Shown piece by piece: positions 14,064-26,390 of a stretch of DNA of 64,000 bases. How positions within the stretch are numbered: the first letter of the stretch is position 1; each line of letters opens with the position of its first letter. Position numbers and translations under genes: made by a program. Source of the DNA: Symsagittifera roscoffensis (lineage: Eukaryota > Xenacoelomorpha > Acoela > Convolutidae); contig NC_087062.1 of the NCBI RefSeq assembly GCF_963678635.1, positions 21,379,789-21,443,788 of the forward strand, in the 5' to 3' direction. The notes below the pieces were generated by a model. The model was not told where the DNA came from. It made no database searches and worked only from the letters and a program-made list of their open reading frames with translations.

Positions 14064-15716
14064 GTGTTTGAGAGAAACTTTGAAAAGTGACTTGTTTCGT
14101 CCAAAATTTTTTTGTTTTTTGGGGTGGAAGCAAATTGTGGTCGAATTGTTTTTTGATTTTTGACAAATGGGTTGGGTTGGATTTGGAGAGTTTCTGGTGA
14201 ATTAAAGACTGGGGGTTTTAAGTATGAAAATCTTAGTTTTGTTTTTATTTAGTGGATGTTCAATGGTTTTTTGAGAGATGTTGCGTCTTTAGGCTAAATC
14301 ATCATGTCTAAATCTGTCTTTAAGCTTATTCGAGATTTCCCTTTTGGGAAAATATGTGTTTAACTTGAGACAATAGTGTTCATTTTGTACTTAGTGATAG
14401 GAGAGGGTTGTAACTTTTGTCTAATGTTTATTTAAGTTGTCAAATAAAAGGATATTGCAAATTTTTGACCTGGAGGTCGACAAGTTAAAGTTCTAGATCT
14501 GTTTGAGAATAAGATTTCGTCGGCTACTGATAGTAGTGTCGAAATGGGGTGATGTTTGAAATGGTTTTGATTGGCTGAACTGGAACTAGTTAGTTCGAGA
14601 TTGAGAGTTAGAGGTTCTGCGGAAATATTTATCCAAGTGTGATGAATATATGTTGATTAATCAGTGGGGTTTCTGAAATTTTACTCTCCTTGATAATTTA
14701 GGTTGTGAGATAAAAATATTATAATCTTTTTTCTTGGTTGATTTGTAAGACGCGATGATTGGCGTTGTTATGATTTTTTTCTGTTTCTGACAATAAGTTT
14801 TTTTTCTAACTTACGATTATTCCTTTGTTTTTGAGGTATTTGGTTCTGAGGGTTTGTTGTATTTTTTTGTGATTTTTTTTTGATGGTTGAGTTTTGATGT
14901 GTATCGGGTGAGATTGATAAATAATCGGAATTTTGCGGGTTTTTTTGTTAATTTCTGTGGGTTTTTTAACAATATTTAAATTTGTGAAGGAAAATAATTG
15001 TGTTAATTCGCAAGGATTGTACTCTTTTGGATAATATGTAACAAAATTGTTTCTATGTTGATGTATTTGTTTTTTGTTGGGGTCGATATGTTTAAACGTA
15101 ACATTTGTCGGTTTTTCGATTATTTGGAATGGTCTTTTTTGGATAGGTTGCAATTTTTTAGATATTCATTTCTGGGTTATAAAGTTTGGTATCGAGAAAC
15201 ATGTTCCGATTTTTAGATTAGTTGCTGGTGTGAAACGTGATTTTTTTAAGATTGAATTTGTTGTCTTTGTACTATTTGTGCCAGAGGCTAATTTTAAGAT
15301 TTGTGAATGATGAAAATGATCTGCGTCATGTGTATGGAGTGGTAAATTGTACAAATGGAATCTTTTGTAGGTTGGCAATAACCTTGAGCATTTTTTGAGG
15401 AGTTTGCTGTGAACATTATTGGTTCACATGGTTTTTAATTTAAAAAAAATATATTTTCAAATGGTAATAATCCAAGAACTGTTGTTATTTAAGATTTATA
15501 GGCTATTGGGAATAACTTTACGTCGATCGACCATTCTGTACAATTTGTATCATTTCCAATATTAATACAACGGAGATACTCTTGTAATGAACGGTTCAGG
15601 CCTTCTACTAAACCATGTGTCGATGATGAGTGGCGATGATTAAAAAAACCTAAAGATTGAAAATTGTTACAAAACTTGAAAAGAGAGTCGAAATGACTAC
15701 TTTATGATAGTGAACA
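14064..15716 (-). pseudogene. Array unit 5: decayed pol 3' end, best preserved GPF region
   Basis: The 115-codon minus-strand frame at 14806-15153 reads through a KRPFQII..KPTNVTF stretch, matching KGPYQII..KPTDVTY of the intact integrase C-terminus, and then the basic tail. A second frame at 15166-15378 covers the preceding HTHDADHFHH segment. The two are out of register, so the unit is not a functional gene. Confidence 0.7.
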
Positions 15717-17419
15717 GTGTTTGAGAAAAACTTTTGAAAATTGGTTTGTTTCGTCAAATTTTTTTAAAATTTTTTGGTTTGGAAAGCAAAGTGTGTACAA
15801 AATGATTATTGATTTTTGACAAGTGGGTTGCATATGGAGAGTTTTTGTTGAAGTAAAGTCTGGGGGTCTAGGTATGAACTTCCTAGTTTTTTTTTGGATG
15901 GTTAATGGGTTTTTGGGAGATATCGCGACCATAGGATAAATTATAATGTCTAAATCTGTCTTTAGGCTTATATGATATTTCTCTTTTGGAGAAATGTTGT
16001 GTTTATCTTGAAACAAAATTGTTCATTTTGTACTGAGTGATAAGAGAGAGTTGTAACTTTTGTCTAGTATTTATTTAAGTTGTCATATACAAGTGTATTG
16101 CATATTTTTGACCTAGAGGTCTTCAAAGTAAAGTTATAGATCTATTTGAAGTTAAGTTTTTTCCGGCTAATGATAGTGATGTCGAAATGGGCTAAAATTG
16201 AAACGATTTTGATTGGTTGAACTTGAACTAGTTAATTCGAGATTGAGAGTTAAAGGTTCGGCGGAAAAATTTATCCAAGTATGATGAAAATATGTTGATT
16301 AATCAGTGAGGTTTCTGAAATTCTACTCTCCTTGATAACTTAGATTGTGAGATAAAAATTTTATAATCTTTTCTTGGTTGATTTGTAAGACGCAATGATT
16401 GGCGTTGTTATGATTTTTTTCTGTTTCTGACAATAAGTTCTTTTTTTTCTAATTTACGATTATTCCTTTGTTTTTGAGGTATTTGGTTCTGAGGGTTTGT
16501 TGTTTTTTTTGTGATTTTTTTCGATGGTTGCTTTTTGATGTGTATCGGGTGAGATTGATAAATGATCGGAATTTTGCGGAATTTTTTGTTAATTTCTGTG
16601 GGTTTTTCAACAATATTTAATCTTGTGAAGGCAAATTATTGTGTTAATTCGCAAAAAACATACTCTTTTGGATAATATGGTACAAAATTGTTTCTATGTT
16701 GATTTATTACTTTTTTGTTGGGGTCGAAATGTTTAAAAGTAACATTTGTGGGTTTTTTGATTAATTGGAATGGTCTTTTTTGGATAGGTTGCAATTTTTT
16801 TAGATATTCAATTCTGGGTTATAAAAATTGGTATCGAGAAACATGTTCCTACTTTTAGATTAGTTGCTGGTGTGAAACGTGATTTTTTTAGGATTGAATT
16901 TGTTGTCTTTGTACTAGTTCTTTGGCAATTTTTTGATTTTTCGTTATGATTTTTAACTCGCTTTAAAATACATTCTGTATGTGAACCAGAGGCTAATTTT
17001 AAGATTTGTGAATGATGAAAATGATCTGCGTCATTTGTATGGAGTGGTAAGTTGTAAAAATTGAATCTTTTGTAGGTTGACAATAACCTTGAGCTTTTTT
17101 TGAGGAGTTTGCTGTGAACCTTATTGGCTTACGTGGTTTTTGATTAAAGAAAAAACATTTCCAAAAGGTAATAATTCAAGAACTGTTGTTATTTAAGAAT
17201 TATAGGCTAATGGGAATAACTTTACGTAGATTGACCATTCTGTGCAATTTGTATCATTTCATTATTAATACAACGGAGATACTCTTGTAATGAACGGTTC
17301 ATGCCTTCTACTAAACCATGTGTCGATGATGAGTGGCGGTGATTAAAAAAACACAAAGTTGGAAAATTGTTACAATACTTGAAAAGAAAGTCGAAAGGAC
17401 TACTTTAAGATAGTGAACA
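15717..17419 (-). pseudogene. Array unit 6: decayed pol 3' end and spacer
   Basis: A minus-strand frame at 16808-17083 covers the integrase C-terminal segment with HTNDADHFHH. The frame at 15702-16016 is a reading of the spacer and is not expected to be coding. The unit carries both spacer TTTAGGCT motifs, the first in the altered form CATAGGATAAA. Confidence 0.65.
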
Positions 17420-18400
17420 GTGTTTGAGAGAAACTTTTGAAAAGTGATTTTTTTCGTCAAAATATATTTTTTTCTGGTTTGGAAAGCAAAGTGTGTTCGA
17501 AATGTTGGTTGATTTTTGACAAGTGGGTTGCATATGGAGAGTTTTTGGTGAAGTAAAGTCTGGGGGTCTAGGTGTGAACTTCCTAGTTTTTTTATTGGAT
17601 GGTTAATAGTTTTTTTAGAGATATCGTGACTTTAGGCTAAAATATCATTTCTAAATCTGGCTTTAGGCTTATATGATATTTCCCTTTTGGGGAAATGTCG
17701 TTTATATCTTGAGACAAAAATGTTCGTTTTATACTGAGTGATAAGAGAGGGTTGTAAGTTTTGTCTAGTGTTTTTTTTAAGTTGTGAAATATAAGGATAT
17801 TGCCTAATTTTAGACCTGGAGGTCTTCAAGTTAAAGTGTTAGGTTTATTTGAAGTCAGGATGCTGTCGGCTTATGATAGTGGTGTCGAAATAGGGTGATG
17901 TTTGAAACAATTTTGATTGGTTGAACTTGAACTAATTAGTTGGAGATTGAGAGTTAAAGGTTCTGCGGAAATAATTATCCAAGTATGATGAATCTATGTT
18001 AATGAATCAGTGGGGTTTCTGAACTTCTCTTTTTTATATTAAATTAGGTTGGAGGATAAAGAAGTTGTCAAATACAAGGATAAAGCATATTTTTGACCTA
18101 GAGGTCTTCGAGTTAAAATTGAAGATCTATTTGAAGTTAAGTTTTTTTCGGCTAAGGATAGTGGTGTCAAAATGGGCTGATGTTTGAAACAATTTTGATA
18201 TGTTGAACTTGAACTAGTTAGTTCGAGATTGAGAGTTAAAGGTTCGGTTGAAATGTTTATCTAATCATGATGAATATATGTTAAATATTCAGTGGGGTTT
18301 CGGAAATTCTACTCTCTTCAATAGCTAAGGTTGTGGGATAAAGGTTTTGTAATCTTTTTTTGGTTGATTTGTAAGACGCGATGATTGTTCTACTTTTTTC
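17420..18400 (-). pseudogene. Array unit 7 (partial) with an internal spacer duplication
   Basis: This unit has only the spacer and the start of the pol tail. At about 18065 the spacer restarts at the GTTGTCAAATA word, so the GACCT.GAGGTCTT segment appears twice (about 17814 and 18096). At about 18400 the sequence jumps to the integrase core. Confidence 0.65.
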
Positions 18401-18414
18401 TGTTTTTTAAGGTT

Positions 18415-19849
18415 TTGATTTCATTGTTTATGAATTCAGTTCCATTGTACGTGACAAGGATTTCTGGTAGTCCGAATGTTGCTAACCAGCATCAGTTATA
18501 ACCATTTGTACGAAATTACTTCCAAAGAAAGTTATATAGGGCCTTTTGTGTCAAATAATATTCTATGGTTAAAATATAGACCTCGTCCTTTGAAGTCTTT
18601 TTTTTCTGCTAAATGTTTTTGGTGTGGAAATGGCTTATCTAATTGACGTATTATGCAATCAATGGATAATACTTTTATCCAAATCGATGCATTTGGAAAA
18701 TAAAATGTTGAGTAAAGGTTGAATATGTTTTTTCTGAACCTGCATGTCCTTTTGTATGCAAGGAGTGTGAAATTGAAATCCGATTAAAATCATGCTTAAT
18801 GGTAGACAGAGTAATATGTTACCGGAGTATGATAGTACAAGAGATTAATGTTTATGATATTACAAGAGATCAGTGTTTTCGTTGATTATTGTATTGTTGA
18901 ACTTTCGGAAAATTCAAGTAGTGTTTTTTTCCTATGTTCGTGATATCGGCTTTTGATTGGTTTTGTTTGACATTTGTGCCAAGGTTTAAGTTGTTTAATT
19001 TTGGGGTCAAAGTTTTCTTATTTTTTTATTATCTCTAGTGTCTTTTTTACTGTGGCTGGAATAGAGATATTTTGAATTTCGTTTTTGAGAGAGGTATATT
19101 ATCTAGGGCGTCTCGCAAGTTAAGAACTCTATTGAGCGTACATTTTTAATTCAAGTCAGGAGGTCTTGGTAAGTTCATGTTATCTGGTAAGTTTTGCTTT
19201 TCTTTTAATGGGAATAGGTTTTTCCTATGTAACTTTTGTTTTGATAATTTTTGTTTTGTAATGTTTTTTATCCATGACGAATATGGTTTTGGTTGCAATG
19301 TATTTTTTCTTAAGAAATCTACTTCATAGTGGCCATTTTGACAATCGAAGTATAGTGGGAAATGTTCTAAAATATTTATTTGTGAAGTCTTAGGGTCGGT
19401 CGTTACTGCGTACCTGCATTCTTGTCGTGGTGATATTTCGTCTTTTGCAAGGAATAGTTCTATATTTTTGGTATTTCTACAGTTGTTTTTCGTGTTATTA
19501 ATTCAGGTGGTGTATTTCGACTAAGTGTATTTGATAAAACAAGGTTTTTTCTGCAGTCCAAAAATTATGTAGGTTTGAAAATTTTTTCACAATATGTTGA
19601 AATTTACAAATTCTATGGTTTGGGTTTAATTTTTTTTGTAAATAGAAAATTTCTTGGTTTTTGAACTGTGATTAGGACTGTTGGATGTTCTGATCCAGGA
19701 ACCAAAAATTTATATTCTGTGAGTGTGTATATTATGGCTGTACATTCTCTCATAAGTGTAGAGAGTGTTAGTTTCGCTAGTGTAAAATAGTTTGCTGATA
19801 TAAGGTTGTTTTGTTCAAACCTTTTTTTTTAAGTTGCTGCGCCATTACC
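18415..19849 (-). pseudogene. pol fragment: integrase N-part and RNase H, copy A
   Basis: Homologous to about 43140-43220 and then about 43400-44650 of the intact element. It contains the region encoding the V-T-D-N-G stretch of integrase, the zinc-binding N-terminus, the linker, and the RNase H end (up to the SANSRLFTQ segment). Multiple stops and frameshifts are present. The part from about 18600 is nearly identical to 24712-25930, which marks a recent internal duplication. Confidence 0.75.
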
Positions 19850-21106
19850 AAAGGATGTTTCCTTCATGATTGATGAAGTTAGATCTTTTGCCTGATGAAA
19901 GATATCCTCTATATGGTTTTTTAATACTGTTAATGCGAATGATTGTAATATTTGTGTAGTTTCGAGTTCACGTTGATGATGAAATGTTTCTATTTCAGAA
20001 ATTCACATTCCTTGACAAATTCGACTTTTTTAAAGACTATTTTCATATCAAGATGTATATCGTAGTGTAGTGGACCAAAATATTGAACCAAGATAAATTT
20101 GGAAACGTGTTAGTTGGGTTTTGATACCATTAATATATTTTTTTTATTTTGATCTTTAGATCTAATTCTATCAGGGTTGCTTTTTTTCAAAAGTAATTGA
20201 TTCAATAAAAAAAATGTTGGTGAAATTTTATCATTCTTGTTTGAATTTTTTGCAACTTGAAATGTGTAACATGCGTCTTCTGAGTACCAAACAAGGTTGC
20301 TTGTGTGCGAGTGGTAGGATTGCAATATGCTTGGTCATTTTTACAAGTTACAGGTTTTCGTTGATATAAAATAGTATCGTCTTATAAATCACGTGTTAAT
20401 TGTATTTTTTCTAAATGAATTTTCCATTCAAAAAACAAGATTTCTTGGTAGCCTTTTTTTGTGTCAGCTTTACAATTCGAGGGATTATTGATTCATATGT
20501 GTGGTATCCAATTTTGATCATATAAGTCTAAGTTAAACATCCGTGTGCACCGTGGTACTGGTATTTATCGTTTAATTTAATATGACTTTGGTGTCTTTCA
20601 AATTCTGCCTGATGCGCAGAGTCTGATAAAAGTTGAAAATTTACTAAATTACGTTTTGTGCTCTTATTTGAGGTTATTTTTGATTGTTGCTAATCATTTT
20701 TGCAATCTTTAGGGTTAAGGCCCAAAAGTATTTCTTTACTAGTTTGATAAAAGGATTCGTGATCGAGTCTGTTTATATTTCCTTTTGAGACTTGTGAACA
20801 ATGTACTTTCTTTTCCAAGATTTTTGCTGAAAATTTATATCCTTTTAGATTTGCAGCTCGTGCTTTTGAATAAAGTGTTGTTACTTTAATTATTGATTCT
20901 ATGTCTTGTGGTTCGGATTGACATTGTGTTACTTGAATAATTGCCTATATAAGTAGTGTTTTTATTGGTTTTCTTTACAATCATAATGTGTAACCAGGAG
21001 GTCTTGTGGTCTTGTTCTAAGGTAAGGATTTTGATAAGATGTGGGTTCTAAAAGTACAAGGGGGAAAGGGTTTTGAGGAAGAAAAGTATTTAAAAATACC
21101 TGTGTA
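19850..21106 (-). pseudogene. env-like glycoprotein fragment (N-terminal two thirds)
   Basis: Parallels 38450-39960 of the intact element, from near the GNRSNFLDYEG segment back to the signal peptide. The longest surviving frame (20110-20325) includes an EDACYTFQVAK stretch that matches EDTCTTFQVAK in the intact protein. The region encoding the C-terminal half and transmembrane segment is absent. The start-codon position reads CCTGTGTATGAT where the intact copy has CATGTGTATGAT. Not functional. Confidence 0.75.
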
Positions 21107-22135
21107 TGATAATCCTGAATATGGCTTGTAGAATGTTATATAACGTATAGTTTCTTTTGTATATCTATTGTATTTATAGATAAGTTCTGTTGTGATAAAT
21201 GCAGGGGTAAGGGTTGAGCTGTGATGTTTGGTAGAGATAATTGTAGTGGGTGATGAACTAAGTTATTTAGCTTCATTGTTATTTCTAATTTAAGTGTTTT
21301 GTTACCTTGAGAAAGGATTTGTATATTATGTTCTTGTGTATCTTTACAAAAGTGGTGTCTGTATTGTAATCGGTTTAGTGTCCTTTTATATAGTCGATTA
21401 CTATCAAGATGTTGGCCAAATAGGGGAGGGGGTGCTACATATGTATTCCAATCTAATCGTAAAGGCATATTTGTGCTTACAAGTTCTCGAGAACGATCGT
21501 CTAGATTAATAGGACAATTTAGAGGGAACGTATTGGTGGGTGTTTGAGCTGTTATTGAAGGTGTTGATGGGAGTGATAGGGTTTCCGACAATGTTAAAGA
21601 GTTGTCGGATGAAAAATGTATGGGGTCGTTTACTAAGTTTTGTTCGCTTTGGGAGAATGCTTGTGTCATCCAATGTGGAAGATGTTTTGGAGGATTAAAA
21701 AGTTTTCCGCGAATTTGTTCAGAGGTTGGTTCTGAACCTAAATAGTTTGATGGGGTATTTGGCGTAACTTGTTGGGAAATTGTCTGATGGGAGAAAATGG
21801 GGGCTACTTGGAAGTATATTACTAGAAATATCCAAAGGGGTGGAAGAGGGTGATGAAGGTATATTGAAATAAACGTTTGGTGTTGCAAGGTTTCAATTTT
21901 TTGAGGGTGAATAATTTGTCTATCGGTTGTAGATGTTAATTTTTGGTCTTGGCTTGGATGTCTAGTTCTGTTAGTATTTTGTTCATGTGAAGGGTGGATG
22001 TAGTATGGTGGTTCACCTAGGGGTGCTTGGCGATTAGTTGGTATTAAAGGTTCGGATAATGATGCGTGTCTTTCTTCAAATGTATAGGGATTTGCTTGAA
22101 ATAAAAAGCGTGTAGATGATTGGGTATGTCTTTTT
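21107..22135 (-). pseudogene. Relic of the ATG-less frame upstream of env
   Basis: The minus-strand frame at 21136-21888 aligns well with the ATG-less frame of the intact element (39932-41065). Shared words include PTSEQIR, NLVNDPI, ETLSLPSTPSI, LRLDWNT, APPPLFGQH and LNRLQYR. Homology continues right to about 22135 and then jumps to integrase. The frame is conserved at the protein level across two diverged copies. This argues that it encodes protein although neither copy offers an obvious shared start codon. Confidence 0.75.
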
Positions 22136-24711
22136 TGATAAATTTCGTTTTGTTTTTTATCTCGCTTTAAAATACATTCTTAATGTGTACCAAAGGCCAA
22201 ATTTAAGATTTTTGGATGACAAAAATGGTCTGCGTCATGTGTATTGAGTGGTAAAATGTAACAATTTGAATCCTTTGTAGGTTGGCATAAACCTTAAGTC
22301 TTTTTTGAAGAGTTTGCTGTGAATATTATTGGTTTAAGTGGTTTTTGATAAAAAACCATTTCAAATGGTAAAAATCCAAAAACTGTTGTTATTTGAGAAT
22401 TATAGTCTAGTGGGAAAAAATTTATGTCGGTTGACCATTCTGTACAAATTGTTTCATTTCCTTTAATAATACAATGGAGATACTGTTGTAATGAACGGTT
22501 CATGCCTTCTACTCAACTTTGTGTCAATGATGAGTGTCTATGATGAAAAAAAATCACAAAGTTGGAAAATTGTTACAAAAATTGAGAGTTGAAACGATTA
22601 TTTTAAGATAGTGAACCTTGTTTGAGAGAAACATTTGAAAAATGGCTTGCTTGGTCGAAATATTTTTTGATTTATGGATTGGAAGCAAAGTGTGGCCATA
22701 TTGTTTTTTTGATTTTTGACAAGTGGGTTGGATATCGAGAGTTTTTGGTGAAGTAAAGTCCAGGGCTTTAGGAATGAACTTCCTAATTTTGTTTTTATTC
22801 ATTGGCGAAATGATTATGTCTAAATCTGTCTTTAGGCTTATTTGATATTTCCCTTTTGGGGAAATGTTCTGTATAACTTTAGACAAAATTGTTCATTTTG
22901 TACTGAGTGATAGGAAAGGGTTGTAACTTTTGTCTAGTGTTTATTTAAATTGTCAAATATAAAGATATTGCATAATTTTAGACCTGGTGTTCAAGTTAAA
23001 GTGTTAGATTTATTTGAAGTTAAGATTTTGTCGGCTGATGATAGTGATGTCGGAATAGGGTGATGTTTGAAACGATTTTGATTGGTTGAACTTCAACTAG
23101 TTAGGTGGAGATTGAGAGTTAAAGGCTCTGCGGAAATAATTATCCAAGTATGATGAATCTATGTTTATGAATCAGTGGGGTTTCTGAACTTCTTCTTTCT
23201 ATAATAACTTAGGTTGTGGGATAAAGATTTTGTAATCTTTTTTTGGTTGATTTGTAAGACGCGGTGGTTGGCTTTATTGTGATTTTTCCTCTGTTTCTGG
23301 TTATAGGACTTTTCTTCTAATTTACGATTAGTCCTTCGTTTTTGAGGTATTTGGTTTTGAGGATTTTTTGTACTTTCTTTGATGTGTATTGGGTAAAAAT
23401 GATAGAAGATCGGATTTTTGCGGGTTTTATTGTTTGTTAATTTCTCTGGGTTTTTCAAAACAATTTATTCCTGTGAAGAAGAATAATTTTGTTAATTCGC
23501 GAAGAACGCATTCTTTTGGATAACATGGTACAAAATTGGTTCTATGTTGATTTAATTCTTTTTTGTTGGTGTCAATAAGTTTATAAGTAACATCTTTGGG
23601 TTTTTCGTTTATGGTCCTCTCCGGATAGGTTGCAATTTTTTAGATATTCATTTCTGGGTTATAAATTTTGCTATTGAGAAGTATGTTCCTATTTTTAGAT
23701 TAGTTGCTGGTGTAAAACGTAATTTTTTCTAGGATTGATTTTAATGTCTTTACACTAGTTTTTTGGCAATTTCCTGATAAACTTCGTTATGCTCTCTATC
23801 ATGCTTTAAAATACGTTCTGTATATGTACCAGAGGCTAATTTTAAGAGTTTTGGATGATGAAAATGATCTGCGTCATGTGTATGGAGTGGTAAATTGTTA
23901 TAAATTGAATCTTTCGTAGGTTGGCAATAACATTGGGCATTGTTTGAGGAGCTTAAAGTGAACATTATGATTTACGTGGTTTTTGATTATAAACCATTTC
24001 AAATGGTAATAATCTAACAATTGTTGTTTTTTGAGAGTTATAGGCTAGTGGGAATAACTTTACATCGGTTGGCCAATCTGTATAATTTGTTTCATTTCCA
24101 ATAAAAATACAACGGAAATACTCTTGTAATGAACGGTTCATGCCTTCTACTAAGCCATTAGTCCATGGGGCATGAGAGATTCGGTGTTTATGTTTAATGT
24201 TATAAAGGTGACATAATGTTTTGATTTCATCGTTTAAGAATTCATTTCCATTGTCTATGACAAGAATTTCTAATAATCCAAATTATGTTAACCAGCATCA
24301 GTTATTACCATTATTTACGAAATTACTTCTGAAGAAGGTTATATAGGGCCTTTTGTGTCAAATGATATTTTATGGTTAAAAAATAGACCTCGTCCTTTGG
24401 AGTCATCTTTTTCTGCTAAATGTTTAAGTAGTGTTTTGTTGAATAAGATTGTGATATCAGCTTTTTTGGTTTTGTATGATATTTTGCCAAGATTTAGGTT
24501 GTCTAATTACGGGGTCAGAATTTTGATACTTTTGTAGTAGTTCTAGTGTTCTTCTTACTGTGGTTGGAAAAAAGACATTTTGAATTTCAATTTTTGAGAG
24601 AGATATTTTATCTAGGGGTCTTGCAAGTTAACAACTCTATTGATCGTATATTTTGAATTTAAGTCGAGAGGTCCTGGTAAGTTCATGTTATCTGTTAGGT
24701 ATTTCTGCTAA
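22136..24711 (-). pseudogene. Integrase C-terminus, spacer and integrase core relic
   Basis: Begins with an integrase C-terminal fragment (22136-22550), then the spacer (about 22560-23165), then another pol tail (frame at 23165-23458), integrase C-terminus and core (about 23500-24360). It then skips part of integrase and continues in the RNase H/integrase linker to about 24711. It has the same structure as an array unit (landmark spacing 22492 to 24127, about 1635 bp) but runs on into the core. Frames are broken. Confidence 0.7.
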
Positions 24712-26390
24712 ATGTTTTTGGTGTGGAAATGGCTTATCCAATTGACGTATTATGCAATCAATGGATAAACTTATATCCAAATCGATGCATTTGGAAAATA
24801 AAATGTTGAGTAAAGGTTGAATATGTTTTTTCTGAACCTGCATGTCCTTTTGTATGCAAGGAGTGTGATATTGAAATCCGATTAAAATCATGCTTAATGG
24901 TAGACAGAGCAATATGTTACCGGAGTATGATAGTACAAGAGATTAGTGTTTATGATATTACAAGAGATCAGTGTTTTCGTTGATTATTGAATTGTTGAAC
25001 TTTCGGAAACATTAAAGTAGTGTTTTTTTTCCTATGTTTGTGATATCGGCTTTTGATTGGTTTTGTTTGACATTTGTGCCAAGGTTTAAGTTGTTTAATT
25101 TTGGGGTCAAAGTTTTCATATTTTTGTATTATCTCTAGTGTCTTTTTTACTGTGACTGGAATAGAGATATTTTGAATTTCGTTTTTTGAGAGAAGTATAT
25201 TATCTGGGGCGTCTCGCAAGTTAAGAACTCTATTGAGCGTACATTTTTAATTTAAATCAGGAGGTCTTGGTAAGTTCATGTTATCTGGTAAGTTTTCCTT
25301 TTCTTTTAATGGGAATATGTTTTTCCTATGTAACTTTTGTTTTGATAATTTTTGTTTTGTAATGTTTTTTATCCATGACGAATATGGTTTTGGTTGCAAT
25401 GTATTTTTTCTTAACAAATCTACTTCATAGTGGCCATTTTGACAATCGAAGTATAGTGGGAAATGTTCTAAAATATTTATTTGTGAAGTCTTAGGGTCGG
25501 TCGTTATTGCGTACCTGTATTCTTGTCGTGGTGATATTTCGTCTTTTGCATGGAGGAATTCTATATTTTTTGGTATTTCTACAGTTGTTTTTCGTGTTAT
25601 TAATTCAGGTGGTGTATTTGGATTAAGTGTATCTGGTAAAGCAAGGTTTGTTCTGCTATCCAAAATTTATGTAGGTTTGGGAATGCCATCACAATATGTT
25701 GAAATCTACAAACTCTATGGTTTGGATTTGTTTTTTTTGGAAAGTTTCTTGGTTTATGATCTGTGATTAGGACTGTTGGATGTTTTGATCCAAGAACCAA
25801 AAATTCATATTCTGTGAGTGTAAGTTTTATGGCTGTACACTCTCTCATAAGTGTAGAGAGTGTAAGTTGCGCTTGTGTAAAAAGTCTTGAATTTGCTGAT
25901 ATAAGGTTCACTTTGTTTGTACCTTTGTTTGATTCTAAGAGTGCTGCGTCAATTCAAAGTTTGAGGCGTCATACATGGCGCAGAAAGGTTGATCTGGATC
26001 TGAGATTGTGTTTGATATTTGTTCTGTCAGAACAATTTTCCTTTCATCGGAACTTTTTTTATGTTTCAATGTCTATTCAAAATTATTTTGTTGTCGAAGT
26101 ATATTACAAAACGGTTTTAATTATAGTTGCACTTTATAAATGTGTTTTCACCAAAAATTTAACATTCCAAGAAATTCTTGGATTTTTCTTATACTACATG
26201 GGGGTTGAAGTTTTAATATAGCATCTATTAGTGATTTTAAGGGAATAATTGTACTACCTTCGATATTTGTCCCAGGAGTTTAACACGAGTGAGAAAAAAT
26301 GTGATATATCTGGGGCTGCTTTCATGTTTTCTTTTAGTAAAAATTTATGAACTTTAATGATCTTTAAAATAATCTTTAATGTGTAACTTA
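24712..26390 (-). pseudogene. pol fragment: RNase H and integrase N-part, copy B; protease and RT deleted
   Basis: Frames at 24688-24912, 24968-25219, 25247-25663 and 25600-25911 together cover the RNase H end, the linker and the integrase N-terminal zinc region. The sequence to about 26335 matches the RT thumb/RNase H start (about 44740-45040 of the intact copy). At about 26385 it jumps to the protease region (about 46340) for a few dozen bases and then, near 26430, to the post-zinc-knuckle region. The reverse-transcriptase catalytic part and most of the protease are therefore missing. Confidence 0.75.

Larger units (their letters stand above)
7285..18400 (-). repeat. Tandem array of about 1.7-kb units made from the integrase C-terminus plus downstream spacer
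   Basis: The landmark G(T)GTTTGAGAGAAAC recurs at about 7290 (weak), 8961, 10679, 12379, 14064, 15717 and 17420, giving periods of about 1653-1718 bp. Each unit runs from spacer (CTTTAGGCTAA, TTTTTGACCTGGAGGT) through the decayed pol tail and GPY/F-like region to the integrase word seen as ATGAACGGTTCA on the plus strand. It corresponds to about 41430-43080 of the intact element. Six full units and a seventh partial one are present. The units are clearly similar but carry many indels, so no unit keeps a complete reading frame. A further unit at 22136-24200 belongs to the same family. Confidence 0.85.

Noticed and set aside
8184-15310. Plus-strand frames with FFFVGVDKF...WVIKFG words in several array units
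   Set aside because: They are antisense to the integrase C-terminal segment and recur only because the unit is tandemly repeated.
15702-22886. Similar minus-strand frames in the spacer of array unit 6 (15702-16016) and at 22554-22886
   Set aside because: Shared because the spacer DNA is repeated; the intact element has no corresponding frame, so coding is unlikely.
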